From the NCBI GenBank assembly GCA_017399405.1, contig JAFQCT010000016.1, forward strand, positions 62,001-126,000: 64,000 bases of DNA, written 5' to 3'. The DNA comes from Clostridia bacterium (GTDB lineage: Bacteria; Bacillota; Clostridia; Oscillospirales; Acutalibacteraceae). The notes beneath the pieces are model-generated. The model ran no database searches. It was given only the letters and a program-made list of their open reading frames with translations, and was not told the DNA's origin. Both the position numbers and the translations under genes were made by a program. Below are positions 10,093 through 19,098 of the stretch, one piece after another; the first letter of the stretch is position 1, and every line of letters begins with the position of its first letter.

Positions 10093-11766
10093 ATGAACTT
10101 AAGAAGTGAAAATGTAGTAAAAGGTGTTGAAAGAGCACCTAACAGAAGCCTTTTCTATGCAATGGGCTATACTAAAGAAGAATTAGAAAGACCTTTAATT
10201 GCAGTTGTGTCTGCACATAGCGAAATTGTTCCGGGTCATATTCATCTTGATAAAATTACAGAAGCAGTTAAAGCGGGGGTCCGTATGGCAGGTGGTACTC
10301 CTGTAATGGTACCTGCAATTGGCGTATGTGACGGTATCGCTATGGGACATATCGGTATGAAATACTCACTTGCATCTCGTGAACTTATTGCAGATAGCGT
10401 TGAAACAATGATTATGGCTCACGGCTTTGACGGTGCTGTGCTTGTTCCTAACTGTGATAAGATTGTTCCTGGTATGATTATGGCTGCAGTTCGTCTTAAT
10501 ATTCCTGCAGTTGTATGTTCAGGCGGACCTATGATGTCAGGTCTTATTGACGGTGTTGAAACATCACTTTCAAAAATGTTTGAGGCAGTTGGTGCTCGCA
10601 AAGCAAATATGATTGATGACTGCAAACTCCTTGAATTTGAAGAAAATGTTTGCCCTGGTTGTGGTTCTTGTTCAGGTATGTACACAGCAAACTCAATGAA
10701 CTGTCTTGCAGAAGCAGTTGGTATTGCTCTCCCTGGCAACGGCACAATCCCTGCAGTACATAGTGGTCGTATTCAACTTGCAAAGCATGCAGGTATGGCA
10801 ATTATGAATCTTGTAGAGAAAGACATTAAAGCTCGCGATATTATCAATGAAAAATCAATCCGTAACGCTCTTGCTTGTGATATGGCTCTTGGTTGTTCAT
10901 CAAACAGCGTTCTTCACTTGCTTGCTATCGCTAATGAAGCGGGTGTTCCTGTTGACCTTCAAATGTTCAACGAAATCAGTGCAAAAGTTCCAAACCTTTG
11001 CCATTTGGCACCTGCAGGCGGAACTCATATGCACGACCTTAACAATGCAGGCGGTATTCCTGCAGTTCAGGCTGAACTTGCAAAGAAAGACCTTCTTGAT
11101 TTGTCACTTATTACTGCAACAGGTAAAACAGTTGGCGAAAATATTGAGGGTGCATATATTAAGAATACTGATGCAATTCGTCCTATCGATAACCCATACA
11201 GTGAAACAGGTGGTATTGCAATCCTTTGGGGTAATATTGCTAAAGACGGTTGTGTAGTTAAGCGTTCAGCAGTAGCTCCTGAAATGCTTGTTCATTCAGG
11301 TCCTGCAAGAGTATTTAACTCTGAAGACGAAGCAATTGACGCAATCTACAATGGCAAAATCGTTGACGGTGATGTTGTTGTTATCCGTTACGAAGGTCCT
11401 GTTGGTGGCCCTGGTATGAGAGAAATGCTTAACCCAACTTCAGCACTTGCCGGTATGAAACTTGATAAAACAGTAGCACTTATTACTGACGGTCGTTTCA
11501 GCGGTGCATCTCGCGGTGCTTCAATTGGACATGTGTCACCTGAAGCAGCAGTAGGCGGTGAAATCGGTCTTATTTATGAGGGCGATATTATTGAAATTGA
11601 TATCCCTGCAAGCAAAATCAATGTAAAAGTTTCTGACGAAGAATTAGCAGAAAGAAGAAAATCTTATGTTAAACCTGAACCAAATGTAAAATCAGGTTGG
11701 CTTGCTCGCTATTCAACTCTCGTTTCATCTGCAAAAGACGGTGCAGTTATGAAGAAGGTGTTTTGA
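10093..11766 (+). CDS. ilvD: Dihydroxy-acid dehydratase
   Basis: Fe-S enzyme that dehydrates dihydroxy acids to 2-keto acids, the third step of branched-chain amino acid synthesis. The 557-residue protein shows the family segments [28 protein letters not shown] with cluster cysteines, and [12 protein letters not shown] near the C-terminus. The frame is open from 10021, but GGAGGCG precedes the ATG at 10093 and the N-terminus [11 protein letters not shown] fits the family. The NERD gene follows after 3 bases. Confidence 0.96.
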   Translation: MNLRSENVVKGVERAPNRSLFYAMGYTKEELERPLIAVVSAHSEIVPGHIHLDKITEAVKAGVRMAGGTPVMVPAIGVCDGIAMGHIGMKYSLASRELIADSVETMIMAHGFDGAVLVPNCDKIVPGMIMAAVRLNIPAVVCSGGPMMSGLIDGVETSLSKMFEAVGARKANMIDDCKLLEFEENVCPGCGSCSGMYTANSMNCLAEAVGIALPGNGTIPAVHSGRIQLAKHAGMAIMNLVEKDIKARDIINEKSIRNALACDMALGCSSNSVLHLLAIANEAGVPVDLQMFNEISAKVPNLCHLAPAGGTHMHDLNNAGGIPAVQAELAKKDLLDLSLITATGKTVGENIEGAYIKNTDAIRPIDNPYSETGGIAILWGNIAKDGCVVKRSAVAPEMLVHSGPARVFNSEDEAIDAIYNGKIVDGDVVVIRYEGPVGGPGMREMLNPTSALAGMKLDKTVALITDGRFSGASRGASIGHVSPEAAVGGEIGLIYEGDIIEIDIPASKINVKVSDEELAERRKSYVKPEPNVKSGWLARYSTLVSSAKDGAVMKKVF

Positions 11767-11769
11767 TAA

Positions 11770-12519
11770 ATGGCAAAAGTAGTTCGTATTAAATCTGAAC
11801 TAAAATCCAATAAAAACAAAGCGTTTTGGCATATGTCTTTTGCTTTGTTCTTTACACTTGCATTCTTTGGTGTTGGTGCAGGAATGTTATTTGCGATACT
11901 ACTTGGCAAATCAACTCTGCATATTGCATTCCCGTGTATGTTTATGGGCTTGGCACTTGTGTTATTGGCTTTATTTATGATTGCAAAACATAATTACGAT
12001 ATCCTTAACGCTGGTGTGAAAGGCGAACAGCAAACTTATGAAGTATTAAAGAAATTACCTAAAGAGTTTACGGTAATTACAAACCCCGTACTTCATAATC
12101 GTGGTTGTGTAAACGAACTTGATTTTGTTGTAGTTGGCAGAAATGGTGTGTTTGTAGTTGAAAGCAAAAATTATCGTGGAATAATCACAGGTAAAACTTC
12201 TGCACAGAATTGGAAACAGATTAAACACGGTAAAAACAAGACTTATGAAAAAGAAGTAAAAAATCCTGCAAAACAAGCCTATCGTCAAGGCAGAAGAATG
12301 GCAGAAATGTTTATAGATGTTGGTATTTCAGCCGACATTTTCCCGATTCTTTACTTTGTTGACAATCGTTCTGAACTTAAAATTACTGATGATGCTGAAA
12401 TAAATGTTGCAATAATCAACAGCGAAAATGATTTGCTTGATTATATTACAAAATCTAAAGGTAAGCATATAGTTGATGAGTCGGAAAGTGCAGAAATTAT
12501 AAGATTTTTCAAAAAATAA
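11770..12519 (+). CDS. NERD-domain membrane protein
   Basis: The 249-residue protein starts with two hydrophobic helices (about residues 18-41 and 47-66). A NERD (nuclease-related) domain follows with the motif VNELDFVVVGRNGVFVVESKN, which carries the acidic and Glu-x-Lys residues of the PD-(D/E)xK-like fold. It begins 3 bases after ilvD and is probably co-transcribed, though its role is unknown and unlikely to be metabolic. NERD proteins are often supposed to act on nucleic acid. A nuclease activity here is inference. Confidence 0.75.
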   Translation: MAKVVRIKSELKSNKNKAFWHMSFALFFTLAFFGVGAGMLFAILLGKSTLHIAFPCMFMGLALVLLALFMIAKHNYDILNAGVKGEQQTYEVLKKLPKEFTVITNPVLHNRGCVNELDFVVVGRNGVFVVESKNYRGIITGKTSAQNWKQIKHGKNKTYEKEVKNPAKQAYRQGRRMAEMFIDVGISADIFPILYFVDNRSELKITDDAEINVAIINSENDLLDYITKSKGKHIVDESESAEIIRFFKK

Positions 12520-12527
12520 TAAATACA

Positions 12528-12577
12528 TATTGTCCATAATTCACGCATAAATTTAAGTGGTGATATTATGGACAATA
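12528..12577 (+). repeat. 13-bp inverted repeat enclosing the ribosome site and start codon of the M23 gene
   Basis: TATTGTCCATAAT (12528-12540) and ATTATGGACAATA (12565-12577) are perfect complements separated by 24 bases. The loop holds AAGTGGTGAT, the likely ribosome site, and the ATG (12568) lies in the 3' arm. The arm is followed by ATTTTT. In RNA it could hide the start codon or act as an intragenic terminator. The same geometry occurs at 40125-40174. Confidence 0.7.
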
Positions 12578-13308
12578 ATTTTTATGAAGTACCCCGTGAA
12601 CGCAGAAGAGTAACTGAAAATCAAAAATCTAAAAATTTTATGACACGAATCATTATAATTCAACTTGCCTTATCGTTACTTATTACAGGGGCTTTGTTTC
12701 TTATTTGCAGAACTGACAGCAATCTTTCACAGAATATCAAATCTTTTTATAGCGAGATGTGTAAAAATGATATTGCGGTGTCAGAAATTTTTGATAGTTT
12801 CAAAAATGTTGTGCAAGAAACATTCTCCCCAAGCGTTGAAATTGAAGATGCTACAGGAGAAACTGAAACCACAACAGGAGAAAAGGCTGACTTTTCTCCT
12901 GTTTTTTTAACTGTTAATTTTACAAAGCCGATAAAAGAGGGAAATATAACATCAAAATTCGGCTATCGCATTAGTCCAATTACAAATAAATATTCATTAC
13001 ATTCAGGTCTCGATATTGCATCACCCGAAAGTACAAAAATATATTCGGTATATGATGGAATAGTTGAAAGGGCAGAATATAATGAAATCAACGGAAATTA
13101 TATAGTAATTAAACATAGCAATACACTTAAAACCACATATAATCATTGTAATAAACTGCTTGTGAAAGAGGGCGAAACTGTAAGAAAGGGTGAAGTAATC
13201 GCCCTTGTAGGTCAAACAGGGTACGCAACGGGCAATCATTTGCATTTTGAAGTATTATTGAACGGTAAATATATAAACCCTTTGTATGTGTTGAGTTATG
13301 ATTTTTAA
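12568..13308 (+). CDS. M23 (LytM-type) peptidase-like membrane protein, SpoIVFA/SpoIIQ-like
   Basis: The 246-residue protein has one N-terminal membrane helix (about residues 30-47), a linker, and a C-terminal LytM domain. The zinc residues are present: HSGLD (His145, Asp149) and NHLHFE (His224, His226), so an active peptidoglycan endopeptidase is possible. It overlaps by 11 bases a gene for an M50 protease. This mirrors spoIVFA-spoIVFB, where the LytM protein controls the sigma-K processing protease. SpoIIQ of the engulfment machinery has the same architecture. The choice between the two rests on the neighbour. Confidence 0.75.
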   Translation: MDNNFYEVPRERRRVTENQKSKNFMTRIIIIQLALSLLITGALFLICRTDSNLSQNIKSFYSEMCKNDIAVSEIFDSFKNVVQETFSPSVEIEDATGETETTTGEKADFSPVFLTVNFTKPIKEGNITSKFGYRISPITNKYSLHSGLDIASPESTKIYSVYDGIVERAEYNEINGNYIVIKHSNTLKTTYNHCNKLLVKEGETVRKGEVIALVGQTGYATGNHLHFEVLLNGKYINPLYVLSYDF

Positions 13309-13903
13309 GGTTTTTGGTGTTAAAGTAGAAATAACATTTTGGTTTGCGGCATTTATAACATTTATAATTTCACTGAATGTACCGTCAAATGTGCTTATAA
13401 CCATTTTATCCTCATTACTTCACGAAATGGGACATCTTTTAGTTATGACAAGCGTAGGTAATAAACCACAAGCAGTAAGATTTGAAATAACGGGTATGAA
13501 TATAATTCGCCAACCCGATTTCAAAATCAGTACAAAAAATGAGATTTTAATAGCCCTTGGCGGACCACTTATAAATTTAATATGCTTTATAACTTCGGTA
13601 GTTATCCTTTGCATTTATGAAAACGAGAAAATTTTAACCTTTGGTTGCATAAATCTGATACTTATGATTTTTAATCTTTTACCAATTAAAAAACTTGATG
13701 GAGGAATGGCACTATACTATACTTTATCGCAAAAATACGATAACATAATTTGTTCAAAAATTCTTAAAATCACATCAGTTTTTTTCGTTGTACTAATTTA
13801 TGTTTGGGGAATATACGCTTTTGTATCAAGCGGATATAACATTTCACTAATAATTATTGCAATTTTCTTGACTCTTTCAATGTTAGGCAATAATGATTAT
13901 TGA
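13298..13903 (+). CDS. M50 site-2-type intramembrane metalloprotease, SpoIVFB-like
   Basis: The 201-residue, strongly hydrophobic protein has the zinc motif HEMGH (His42, Glu43, His46) in a membrane helix. A second conserved motif NLLPIKKLDGG supplies the third zinc ligand Asp. No CBS or PDZ domain is visible. In B. subtilis SpoIVFB cleaves pro-sigma-K in the mother cell. Overlap with the M23 gene and the lack of its own ribosome site point to coupled translation. Its substrate here is inferred, not seen. Confidence 0.8.
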   Translation: MIFKVFGVKVEITFWFAAFITFIISLNVPSNVLITILSSLLHEMGHLLVMTSVGNKPQAVRFEITGMNIIRQPDFKISTKNEILIALGGPLINLICFITSVVILCIYENEKILTFGCINLILMIFNLLPIKKLDGGMALYYTLSQKYDNIICSKILKITSVFFVVLIYVWGIYAFVSSGYNISLIIIAIFLTLSMLGNNDY

Positions 13904-13957
13904 AATCGGTCGCAATTTGTAGTAAAATATATTGATAATTAAATTGTGAGGTTTGTT

Positions 13958-15802
13958 ATGGTAAAAAAGGAAGTAGAAAAACTGCTTAAAAAAGTTCAAA
14001 AACCTGCCCGTTATACAGGCGGTGAACTTAACAGCGTTATAAAAGATAAAAATAGTGTAAAACTTCGTTATGCATTTTGTTTCCCCGATAATTACGAGAT
14101 TGGTATGTCACATCTTGGTATGAAAATACTTTATAGTGTTGTAAATGAACGCGAAGATGCTTGGTGTGAACGCGTATTTGCCCCTTGGGACGATATGGAA
14201 ACACTTATGCGTGAAAACAATGTTAAACTCTATGCACTTGAAAGTGGAGATAGTCTTGATGAGTTCGATTTAATCGGTTTTTCATTACAGTATGAATTAA
14301 GTTATACAAATGTACTTAATATGCTTGATTTAGGTGGAGTGCCTGTACTCAAAAAGGACAGAACATCACTTACACCAATTGTTATTGCGGGTGGTCCTTG
14401 CGTTTGTAACCCTGAACCAATGGTAGATTTTATTGACATTTTCTTACCGGGCGAGGGTGAAGAAGTTACAAACGATATTGTTGACTTGCTTATTAAACAT
14501 AAAGAAATGGGTTCAACAAGACTTGAATTTTTGCGTGAAGCAGCTAAAATCCAAGGTGTTTATGTGCCTGAATTCTATAATGTAGATTATAACGAAGACG
14601 GTACTATAAAATCAGTCGAAAACTTTGAAACCGCACCCGAAAAAGTACAGAAAAGAATTGTATCGGACCTTGATAATGCACATTATCCAAAAGATTTTAT
14701 TGTTCCTTTTATTGATGTTGTTCAGGATAGAACTGTAGGCGAAGTATTCCGCGGTTGTACCCGTGGTTGCAGATTTTGTCAGGCTTGCTTTATTACAAGA
14801 CCAATCCGTGAAAAATCACCTGAAGTAATCAACGAACAATGTCGCAGAATAAGTGATGCAACAGGTTATGACGAGATTTCACTTTGCTCACTTTCAACAA
14901 GTGATTACACTAAAATTGAACAGCTTATTCCAATGCTTTTTGATTGGGCACTAAAAGAAAATATCAATGTTTCTTTGCCATCACTTCGCGTTGATAATTT
15001 TTCAGATGAACTTATGGAAGAACTTAAAAAAGTTCGTCGAAGTGGTCTTACTTTTGCCCCCGAAGCAGGCACTCAAAGACTTCGTGACGCAATCAACAAA
15101 AATGTTACTGAAGAAGAGGTTTTGCGTACAGCTCTTAAAGCATTTGACGGTGGTTGGACAAGTGTTAAACTTTATTTTATGATGGGACTTCCAACTGAAA
15201 CTATGGAAGATATTGAGGGTATTGCAGATTTAGCACAAAAAGTTGTCGATACATTTTACCGCAATCCTAATAAGGAAAAGGGTAAAGGCGTGCAGGTTAA
15301 TATTAGCGTTGCATCTTTTGTGCCAAAACCATTTACACCATTCCAATGGGAGCCACAAGATAAGGGTGAATTGCTTGTCGAAAAGCAGAAACACCTGCTT
15401 TCAAGTGTTAAGAGTCGCAAAATTTCTGTAAGTTATCATCAGTCAGAAACTTCTGTGCTTGAAGGTGTTTTTGCCCGTGGTGACCGTCGCCTTGGTGAAG
15501 TGATTTATAAGGCTTGGCAAAAAGGTTGTAAGTTTGATGCATGGGACGAGTTCTTTGACTATTCAAAATGGGCAGAAGCATTCCGCGAGTGTAATCTTAC
15601 TACTGATTTTTATACAAGTCGTAGGCGTGAATATACTGAAATTCTTCCTTGGGAGATTATGGATTACGGTATTCGTAAAGAGTTTCTTATTGATGAAAAC
15701 AAAAAAGCACATGAAAGTATTACAACTCCACAATGTCGCATTAAATGTTCTGCTTGTGGTGCAAATAAATTGAATGGGGGTCATTGTGATGCCAGAAGTT
15801 AA
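13958..15802 (+). CDS. B12-binding-domain/radical SAM protein (TIGR03960-type)
   Basis: The 614-residue protein combines an N-terminal B12-binding-like region with a radical SAM core whose cluster motif is CTRGCRFCQAC. The C-terminus carries extra cysteines (CRIKCSACGA...HC). The protein following it (TIGR03936/DUF2344 type) is its usual partner, and in Firmicutes the pair lies near the spoIVF and rplU genes. The reaction is unknown to me. The start at 13958 has GAGG 6 bases upstream, and the earlier in-frame GTG (13946) overlaps it. Confidence 0.9.
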   Translation: MVKKEVEKLLKKVQKPARYTGGELNSVIKDKNSVKLRYAFCFPDNYEIGMSHLGMKILYSVVNEREDAWCERVFAPWDDMETLMRENNVKLYALESGDSLDEFDLIGFSLQYELSYTNVLNMLDLGGVPVLKKDRTSLTPIVIAGGPCVCNPEPMVDFIDIFLPGEGEEVTNDIVDLLIKHKEMGSTRLEFLREAAKIQGVYVPEFYNVDYNEDGTIKSVENFETAPEKVQKRIVSDLDNAHYPKDFIVPFIDVVQDRTVGEVFRGCTRGCRFCQACFITRPIREKSPEVINEQCRRISDATGYDEISLCSLSTSDYTKIEQLIPMLFDWALKENINVSLPSLRVDNFSDELMEELKKVRRSGLTFAPEAGTQRLRDAINKNVTEEEVLRTALKAFDGGWTSVKLYFMMGLPTETMEDIEGIADLAQKVVDTFYRNPNKEKGKGVQVNISVASFVPKPFTPFQWEPQDKGELLVEKQKHLLSSVKSRKISVSYHQSETSVLEGVFARGDRRLGEVIYKAWQKGCKFDAWDEFFDYSKWAEAFRECNLTTDFYTSRRREYTEILPWEIMDYGIRKEFLIDENKKAHESITTPQCRIKCSACGANKLNGGHCDARS

Positions 15803-16472
15803 AAAATGGGCTATGGATGTGCGAATGTCCTTTGAGAAAACAGGTATGGCAAAGTTTATTTCACATCTTGATACAGTCCGCTTAATTACCCGTTCAATGA
15901 AAAGAGCGTGTGTGCCAATTTGGTTTACAGAAGGTTTTAATCCTCACGCATTCTTAACATTTGCAATGCCACTTTCATTAGGCTTTGAAAGTTATTGCGA
16001 AACTGTTGACTTTCGTCTTATGGAAGAAATGGATTTAGACGAATTAGCAAAAAAAATAAATGACGCATTGCCTGTTGATATTACGGTAAAAGAAATATAT
16101 GTTTATGAAACTTCTCCTAATGACATCCGTTGGGCAGAGTATAAAATAATCTTTAATAATCCTGATAAGGTACTACTTGAAACTGCAAAAAATAAACTTT
16201 CGTCAGACGAAATTATAGTTGAGAAGAAAGCAAAACAGGGCAGAAAAAAGGTTGCAAAAGAAGTAAATATCAAAGACCACATTAAGTCTTTTGAATTAAG
16301 TGAAGATAATGGTAAACTCATTCTTGATACGGTTCTTTCTTCAGGTACAAGTATCAATATCAATCCAATGCTTTTAATTGGTGCTCTTGTAAAGAACACT
16401 AATACCGATGAACAAGATGTTGATGTAATCAAAATAGAGTCTTATACACAAAATATGGAAGTATTCAAGTAA
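15789..16472 (+). CDS. Radical SAM-associated protein (TIGR03936/DUF2344 family)
   Basis: The 227-residue protein contains FEKTGMAKFISHLDTVR and WFTEGFNPHAFLTFAMPLSLG, the conserved N-terminal segments of DUF2344. It overlaps the radical SAM gene by 14 bases. A GGGGG run lies about 8 bases before the ATG at 15789, so this start is preferred over 15774. The family is fused to or paired with B12-radical SAM proteins, consistent with a joint RNA- or translation-related job, but no activity can be read from the sequence. Confidence 0.85.
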   Translation: MPEVKKWAMDVRMSFEKTGMAKFISHLDTVRLITRSMKRACVPIWFTEGFNPHAFLTFAMPLSLGFESYCETVDFRLMEEMDLDELAKKINDALPVDITVKEIYVYETSPNDIRWAEYKIIFNNPDKVLLETAKNKLSSDEIIVEKKAKQGRKKVAKEVNIKDHIKSFELSEDNGKLILDTVLSSGTSININPMLLIGALVKNTNTDEQDVDVIKIESYTQNMEVFK

Positions 16473-17647
16473 TGGCAACTTTATTAGTAATTATTATATT
16501 TGCAACTTATGTAGGCCTCGGTATTCCCGATTCGCTTTTTGGTACTGCTTGGCCGGCAATCTATACTGAATTTGATTTGCCTATTTCATATTCTAATTTT
16601 GTTACGGGAATTATGTATGTAGGTACAATAGTTTCAAGTCTTTTTAGTGCAAGACTTACCAAAAAATTCGGCACACCTATAGTTGTAGCATTTAGTACAG
16701 CACTTACTGCAATTGCGATTTTAGGCTTTTCATTTTCAAAGAATATGTTAATGCTTTGCCTTTGTGCAATTCCATTAGGATTTGGTGCAGGTGGAATTGA
16801 TAATGTTCTCAATACCTATGTTGCGTTGAATTATAAAGCAACTCATGTGAATTTCTTGCATTGTTCATACGGTGTAGGTGTTACATTAAGTCCGTTTTTA
16901 ATGTCTTTAGCACTGAAAAACAGTAATAACTGGCAAGGCGGATACAGAATAATGTTCTTTTTTCAGTTAGCACTTACTGTTATGTGTTTTCTGTCAATTC
17001 CAATATGGAAAAAAGTCAAAGAACAAAAAGCAACAGAAGATGAAACGAGGGTTGTATCAATTTCTCAATTATTAAAAATTCCGATTGCTCGTGCAAGTCT
17101 TGTAATTTATTTTGGCTCTTGTGCTGTTGAATCAGTTTGTCTTGCTTGGGGCAGTACATTCCTTGTAAACTCAAAAGAACTTACTCCCGAAAAAGCAGCA
17201 CAAATGATTACATTTTATTTTATAGGAATGACTTTAGGTAGGTTTTTATCAGGTGTGCTTGTGAATAAAATCTCACCTAAAAAGATTATCGTAGTAGGGG
17301 AGTCAATAACCTTAATTGCAATTATTCTTACTTTTGCAAGTAATCCAAGTATAGCAGGAATAGGCTTATTTTTTATAGGTCTTGGTAACGGACCAATATT
17401 CCCTAATATGACTCACTTAACACCAATACATATGGGGCGAGATATCTCACAATCCTTTATAGGACTTCAGGGTGCAATATCTTATGCTAGTATTTTATTG
17501 TCTCCAATTACTTTTGGCCTGCTTGCAGAAAAACTTTCAACCGATATTTTCTCTGTTTTTCAGATAATTGCCTTTATAATAACTTCAGTATCAACTTGCG
17601 TTATGTTAAAGCACTCAAAACAAATTCAACCAATGGTTGAAAAATAA
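16472..17647 (+). CDS. Major facilitator superfamily transporter
   Basis: The 391-residue protein has about 12 hydrophobic segments and the MFS loop motif SARLTKKFGTP between helices 2 and 3. It starts on the last base of the previous stop (TAATG), so translation is probably coupled. The N-terminus LGIPDSLFGTAWP is nearly the same as in a second MFS protein at 38955 (LGLPDSLFGAAWP), so the two are paralogues. Substrate unknown. The family resembles FucP-like sugar or drug carriers. Confidence 0.85.
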   Translation: MATLLVIIIFATYVGLGIPDSLFGTAWPAIYTEFDLPISYSNFVTGIMYVGTIVSSLFSARLTKKFGTPIVVAFSTALTAIAILGFSFSKNMLMLCLCAIPLGFGAGGIDNVLNTYVALNYKATHVNFLHCSYGVGVTLSPFLMSLALKNSNNWQGGYRIMFFFQLALTVMCFLSIPIWKKVKEQKATEDETRVVSISQLLKIPIARASLVIYFGSCAVESVCLAWGSTFLVNSKELTPEKAAQMITFYFIGMTLGRFLSGVLVNKISPKKIIVVGESITLIAIILTFASNPSIAGIGLFFIGLGNGPIFPNMTHLTPIHMGRDISQSFIGLQGAISYASILLSPITFGLLAEKLSTDIFSVFQIIAFIITSVSTCVMLKHSKQIQPMVEK

Positions 17648-17666
17648 AAAATCAACTTTTATTACA

Positions 17667-17712
17667 TTTACTTTTTGAAGATTTCACCATACAATGCAAG
17701 TGTAACCGGTTA
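17667..17712 (+). promoter_or_regulatory. Promoter and palindromic site upstream of the XRE gene
   Basis: TTTACT (17667-17672), 17 bases, TACAAT (17690-17695). The perfect 10-bp palindrome TAACCGGTTA (17703-17712) lies at the predicted transcription start. That is the expected place for autorepression by the XRE protein. The operator role is inference. Confidence 0.45.
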
Positions 17713-17735
17713 ATAATTTCAAAGGAGAAATTGAA

Positions 17736-18233
17736 ATGGAAAAAACAATTGGTAAAAAACTTTATGATTTAAGAAAACAGTCAGGCTTTACACAAGATTA
17801 TGTTGCAGAAAAATTAGGTGTGTCAGCACAGGCGGTATCAAAATGGGAAAATGATATTGCGTGTCCTGATATTATGACATTACCTAATATTGCAGAAATT
17901 TACGGTATTACAATTGATGAACTTTTCAAAAATGAAGAAGTGCAGTCAAATGTAAAGTATGAAAAGACAGAAAAAATCAATGAAAATGAACTTGTTTTAA
18001 GAGTGTATGTCGATACTATTCACGGTGATGATATTAAAGTGAATTTGCCATATCTTCTTATAAAAGAGCTTATAAATGTGGGTAAAGATATTTCATCTGT
18101 GTTTACAGGTATAGATTTAAGCGGAGTAAACTTTGAAAGCATTTTCAAAATGGTTGAAATGGGTGTACTTGGTGAAATTGTGAATGTAAAAACACAAAAT
18201 GGAGATATTGTTCGGGTGGTAGTTGAAAAATGA
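17736..18233 (+). CDS. XRE-family regulator with a C-terminal YvlB/LiaX-like domain
   Basis: The 165-residue protein has an HTH_3 DNA-binding domain at residues 5-62 (LRKQSGFTQDYVAEKLGVSAQAVSKWE). After a linker, residues ~85-165 show a strand-helix-helix-strand unit (DIKVNLPYLLIKELINVG ... GEIVNVKTQNGDIVRVVVE) like those of YvlB/LiaX-type envelope-stress proteins. The next gene encodes a stand-alone version of this unit and overlaps by 4 bases. A role in sensing through that partner is inference. Confidence 0.8.
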   Translation: MEKTIGKKLYDLRKQSGFTQDYVAEKLGVSAQAVSKWENDIACPDIMTLPNIAEIYGITIDELFKNEEVQSNVKYEKTEKINENELVLRVYVDTIHGDDIKVNLPYLLIKELINVGKDISSVFTGIDLSGVNFESIFKMVEMGVLGEIVNVKTQNGDIVRVVVEK

Positions 18234-18469
18234 AAGTAACTTTTCCTGTTAATCAGAAAAGAAAATGTATAAAAATACCCAATGCACTTATTCTTAATAG
18301 ATTTACTATTTGTATTTTCAAATTGATTTTTGGGCTACACTTTAATCCACTTCTAAAAATCAAATATAAACATATAAAGCCTATTGTTAAAAAGGCTAAA
18401 AGTTATAAAGGATACGAAATTGTAAATATAAATACAAGACAAGGTGAAAATATTATTATTTCTTTATAA
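18230..18469 (+). CDS. Small partner protein with the same YvlB/LiaX-like fold unit
   Basis: The 79-residue basic protein starts inside the XRE stop (ATGA overlap). It mirrors the C-terminal half of the XRE protein: a strand KCIKIPNAL, a helix, then IKPIVKKAKSYKGYEIVNINTRQGENIIISL. The last part aligns with GEIVNVKTQNGDIVRVVV of its neighbour. No membrane segment or catalytic motif is clear. It may pair with the regulator. I do not recognise a named family. Confidence 0.65.
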   Translation: MKVTFPVNQKRKCIKIPNALILNRFTICIFKLIFGLHFNPLLKIKYKHIKPIVKKAKSYKGYEIVNINTRQGENIIISL

Positions 18470-18488
18470 AAACTTTTTCAAAAAACTC

Positions 18489-18517
18489 TTGCATTTTTTA
18501 TTGACTTGTGGTATTAT
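18489..18517 (+). promoter_or_regulatory. Candidate promoter of rplS
   Basis: TTGCAT (18489-18494), 17 bases, TATTAT (18512-18517). The ~100-base leader downstream contains the putative L19 structure. Confidence 0.5.
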
Positions 18518-18558
18518 ACATAGGCATTTGTGGGAAACTGCAAAAAAATAACTATTAT

Positions 18559-18600
18559 CTCGGGTGGTCCTCTGCTGACATTCGGTACGAACACTTGAAA
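18559..18600 (+). promoter_or_regulatory. Putative ribosomal protein L19 leader
   Basis: CGGGTG (18561-18566) can pair with CACTTG (18592-18597), enclosing GTCCTCTGCTGAC and TTCGGTACGAA. Position in the rplS 5' leader and the GGTCCTCTGCTG text recall the L19 autoregulatory leader known in Firmicutes. I compare from memory only. A covariance-model search would settle it. Confidence 0.5.
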
Positions 18601-18621
18601 ATTTTTTATCGGAGGTTAGTT

Positions 18622-18963
18622 ATGGACGCATTAAAATTAATGGCAGAGGGTTGCATTAAAGAAGCAAACCCAGCAATCAGAGTCGGTGATGTAGTTAAAG
18701 TTCACGTTAAGATTCGCGAAGGTGAAAGAGAAAGAATTCAGGTTTTTGAAGGCACAATTATTGCTCGCAAGGGTGCTGGTGTTTCAGAAACATTCACAGT
18801 TCGTCGTGTATCATACGGCGTTGGTGTTGAAAGAGTATTCCCTGTAAACTCACCTAATGTTGCTAAAGTTGAAACTGTTAGACGCGGTCGCGTTCGCAGA
18901 AGCAAACTTTATTATCTTCGTGACAGAGTTGGTAAGGCTGCTAAAGTTAAAGAGCAGATTTAA
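18622..18963 (+). CDS. rplS: 50S ribosomal protein L19
   Basis: The 113-residue protein lies at the 30S-50S interface. The segments [22 protein letters not shown] and [21 protein letters not shown] are diagnostic. The frame is open from 18508, but the ATG at 18622 follows GGAGG and gives the normal family length. A hairpin terminator follows, so it is probably a single-gene unit with its own leader. Confidence 0.97.
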   Translation: MDALKLMAEGCIKEANPAIRVGDVVKVHVKIREGERERIQVFEGTIIARKGAGVSETFTVRRVSYGVGVERVFPVNSPNVAKVETVRRGRVRRSKLYYLRDRVGKAAKVKEQI

Positions 18964-18988
18964 CCGATTTTCATCGAAAAGCAAACAG

Positions 18989-19012
18989 AGCAGAGAGCAA
19001 TCTCTGCTTTTT
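18989..19012 (+). terminator. Terminator after rplS
   Basis: AGCAGAGA, loop GCAA, TCTCTGCT, then TTTTGTTTT. Confidence 0.88.
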
Positions 19013-19046
19013 GTTTTCTCGTTCACCACAAGTTGACTTAGTGAGT

Positions 19047-19071
19047 TGTAGGGGCGATTCACGAATCGCCC
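19047..19071. repeat. Dispersed hairpin repeat, copy 1
   Basis: TGTAGGGGCGATTC followed by ACGAATCGCCC: a near-perfect palindrome (GGGCGATTC, AC, GAATCGCCC). An identical 25-base copy lies at 20039-20063, so prmA is bracketed by two copies in the same orientation. Confidence 0.85.
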
Positions 19072-19098
19072 GAAAATAATAAGAAAAGAGAGAAATCT

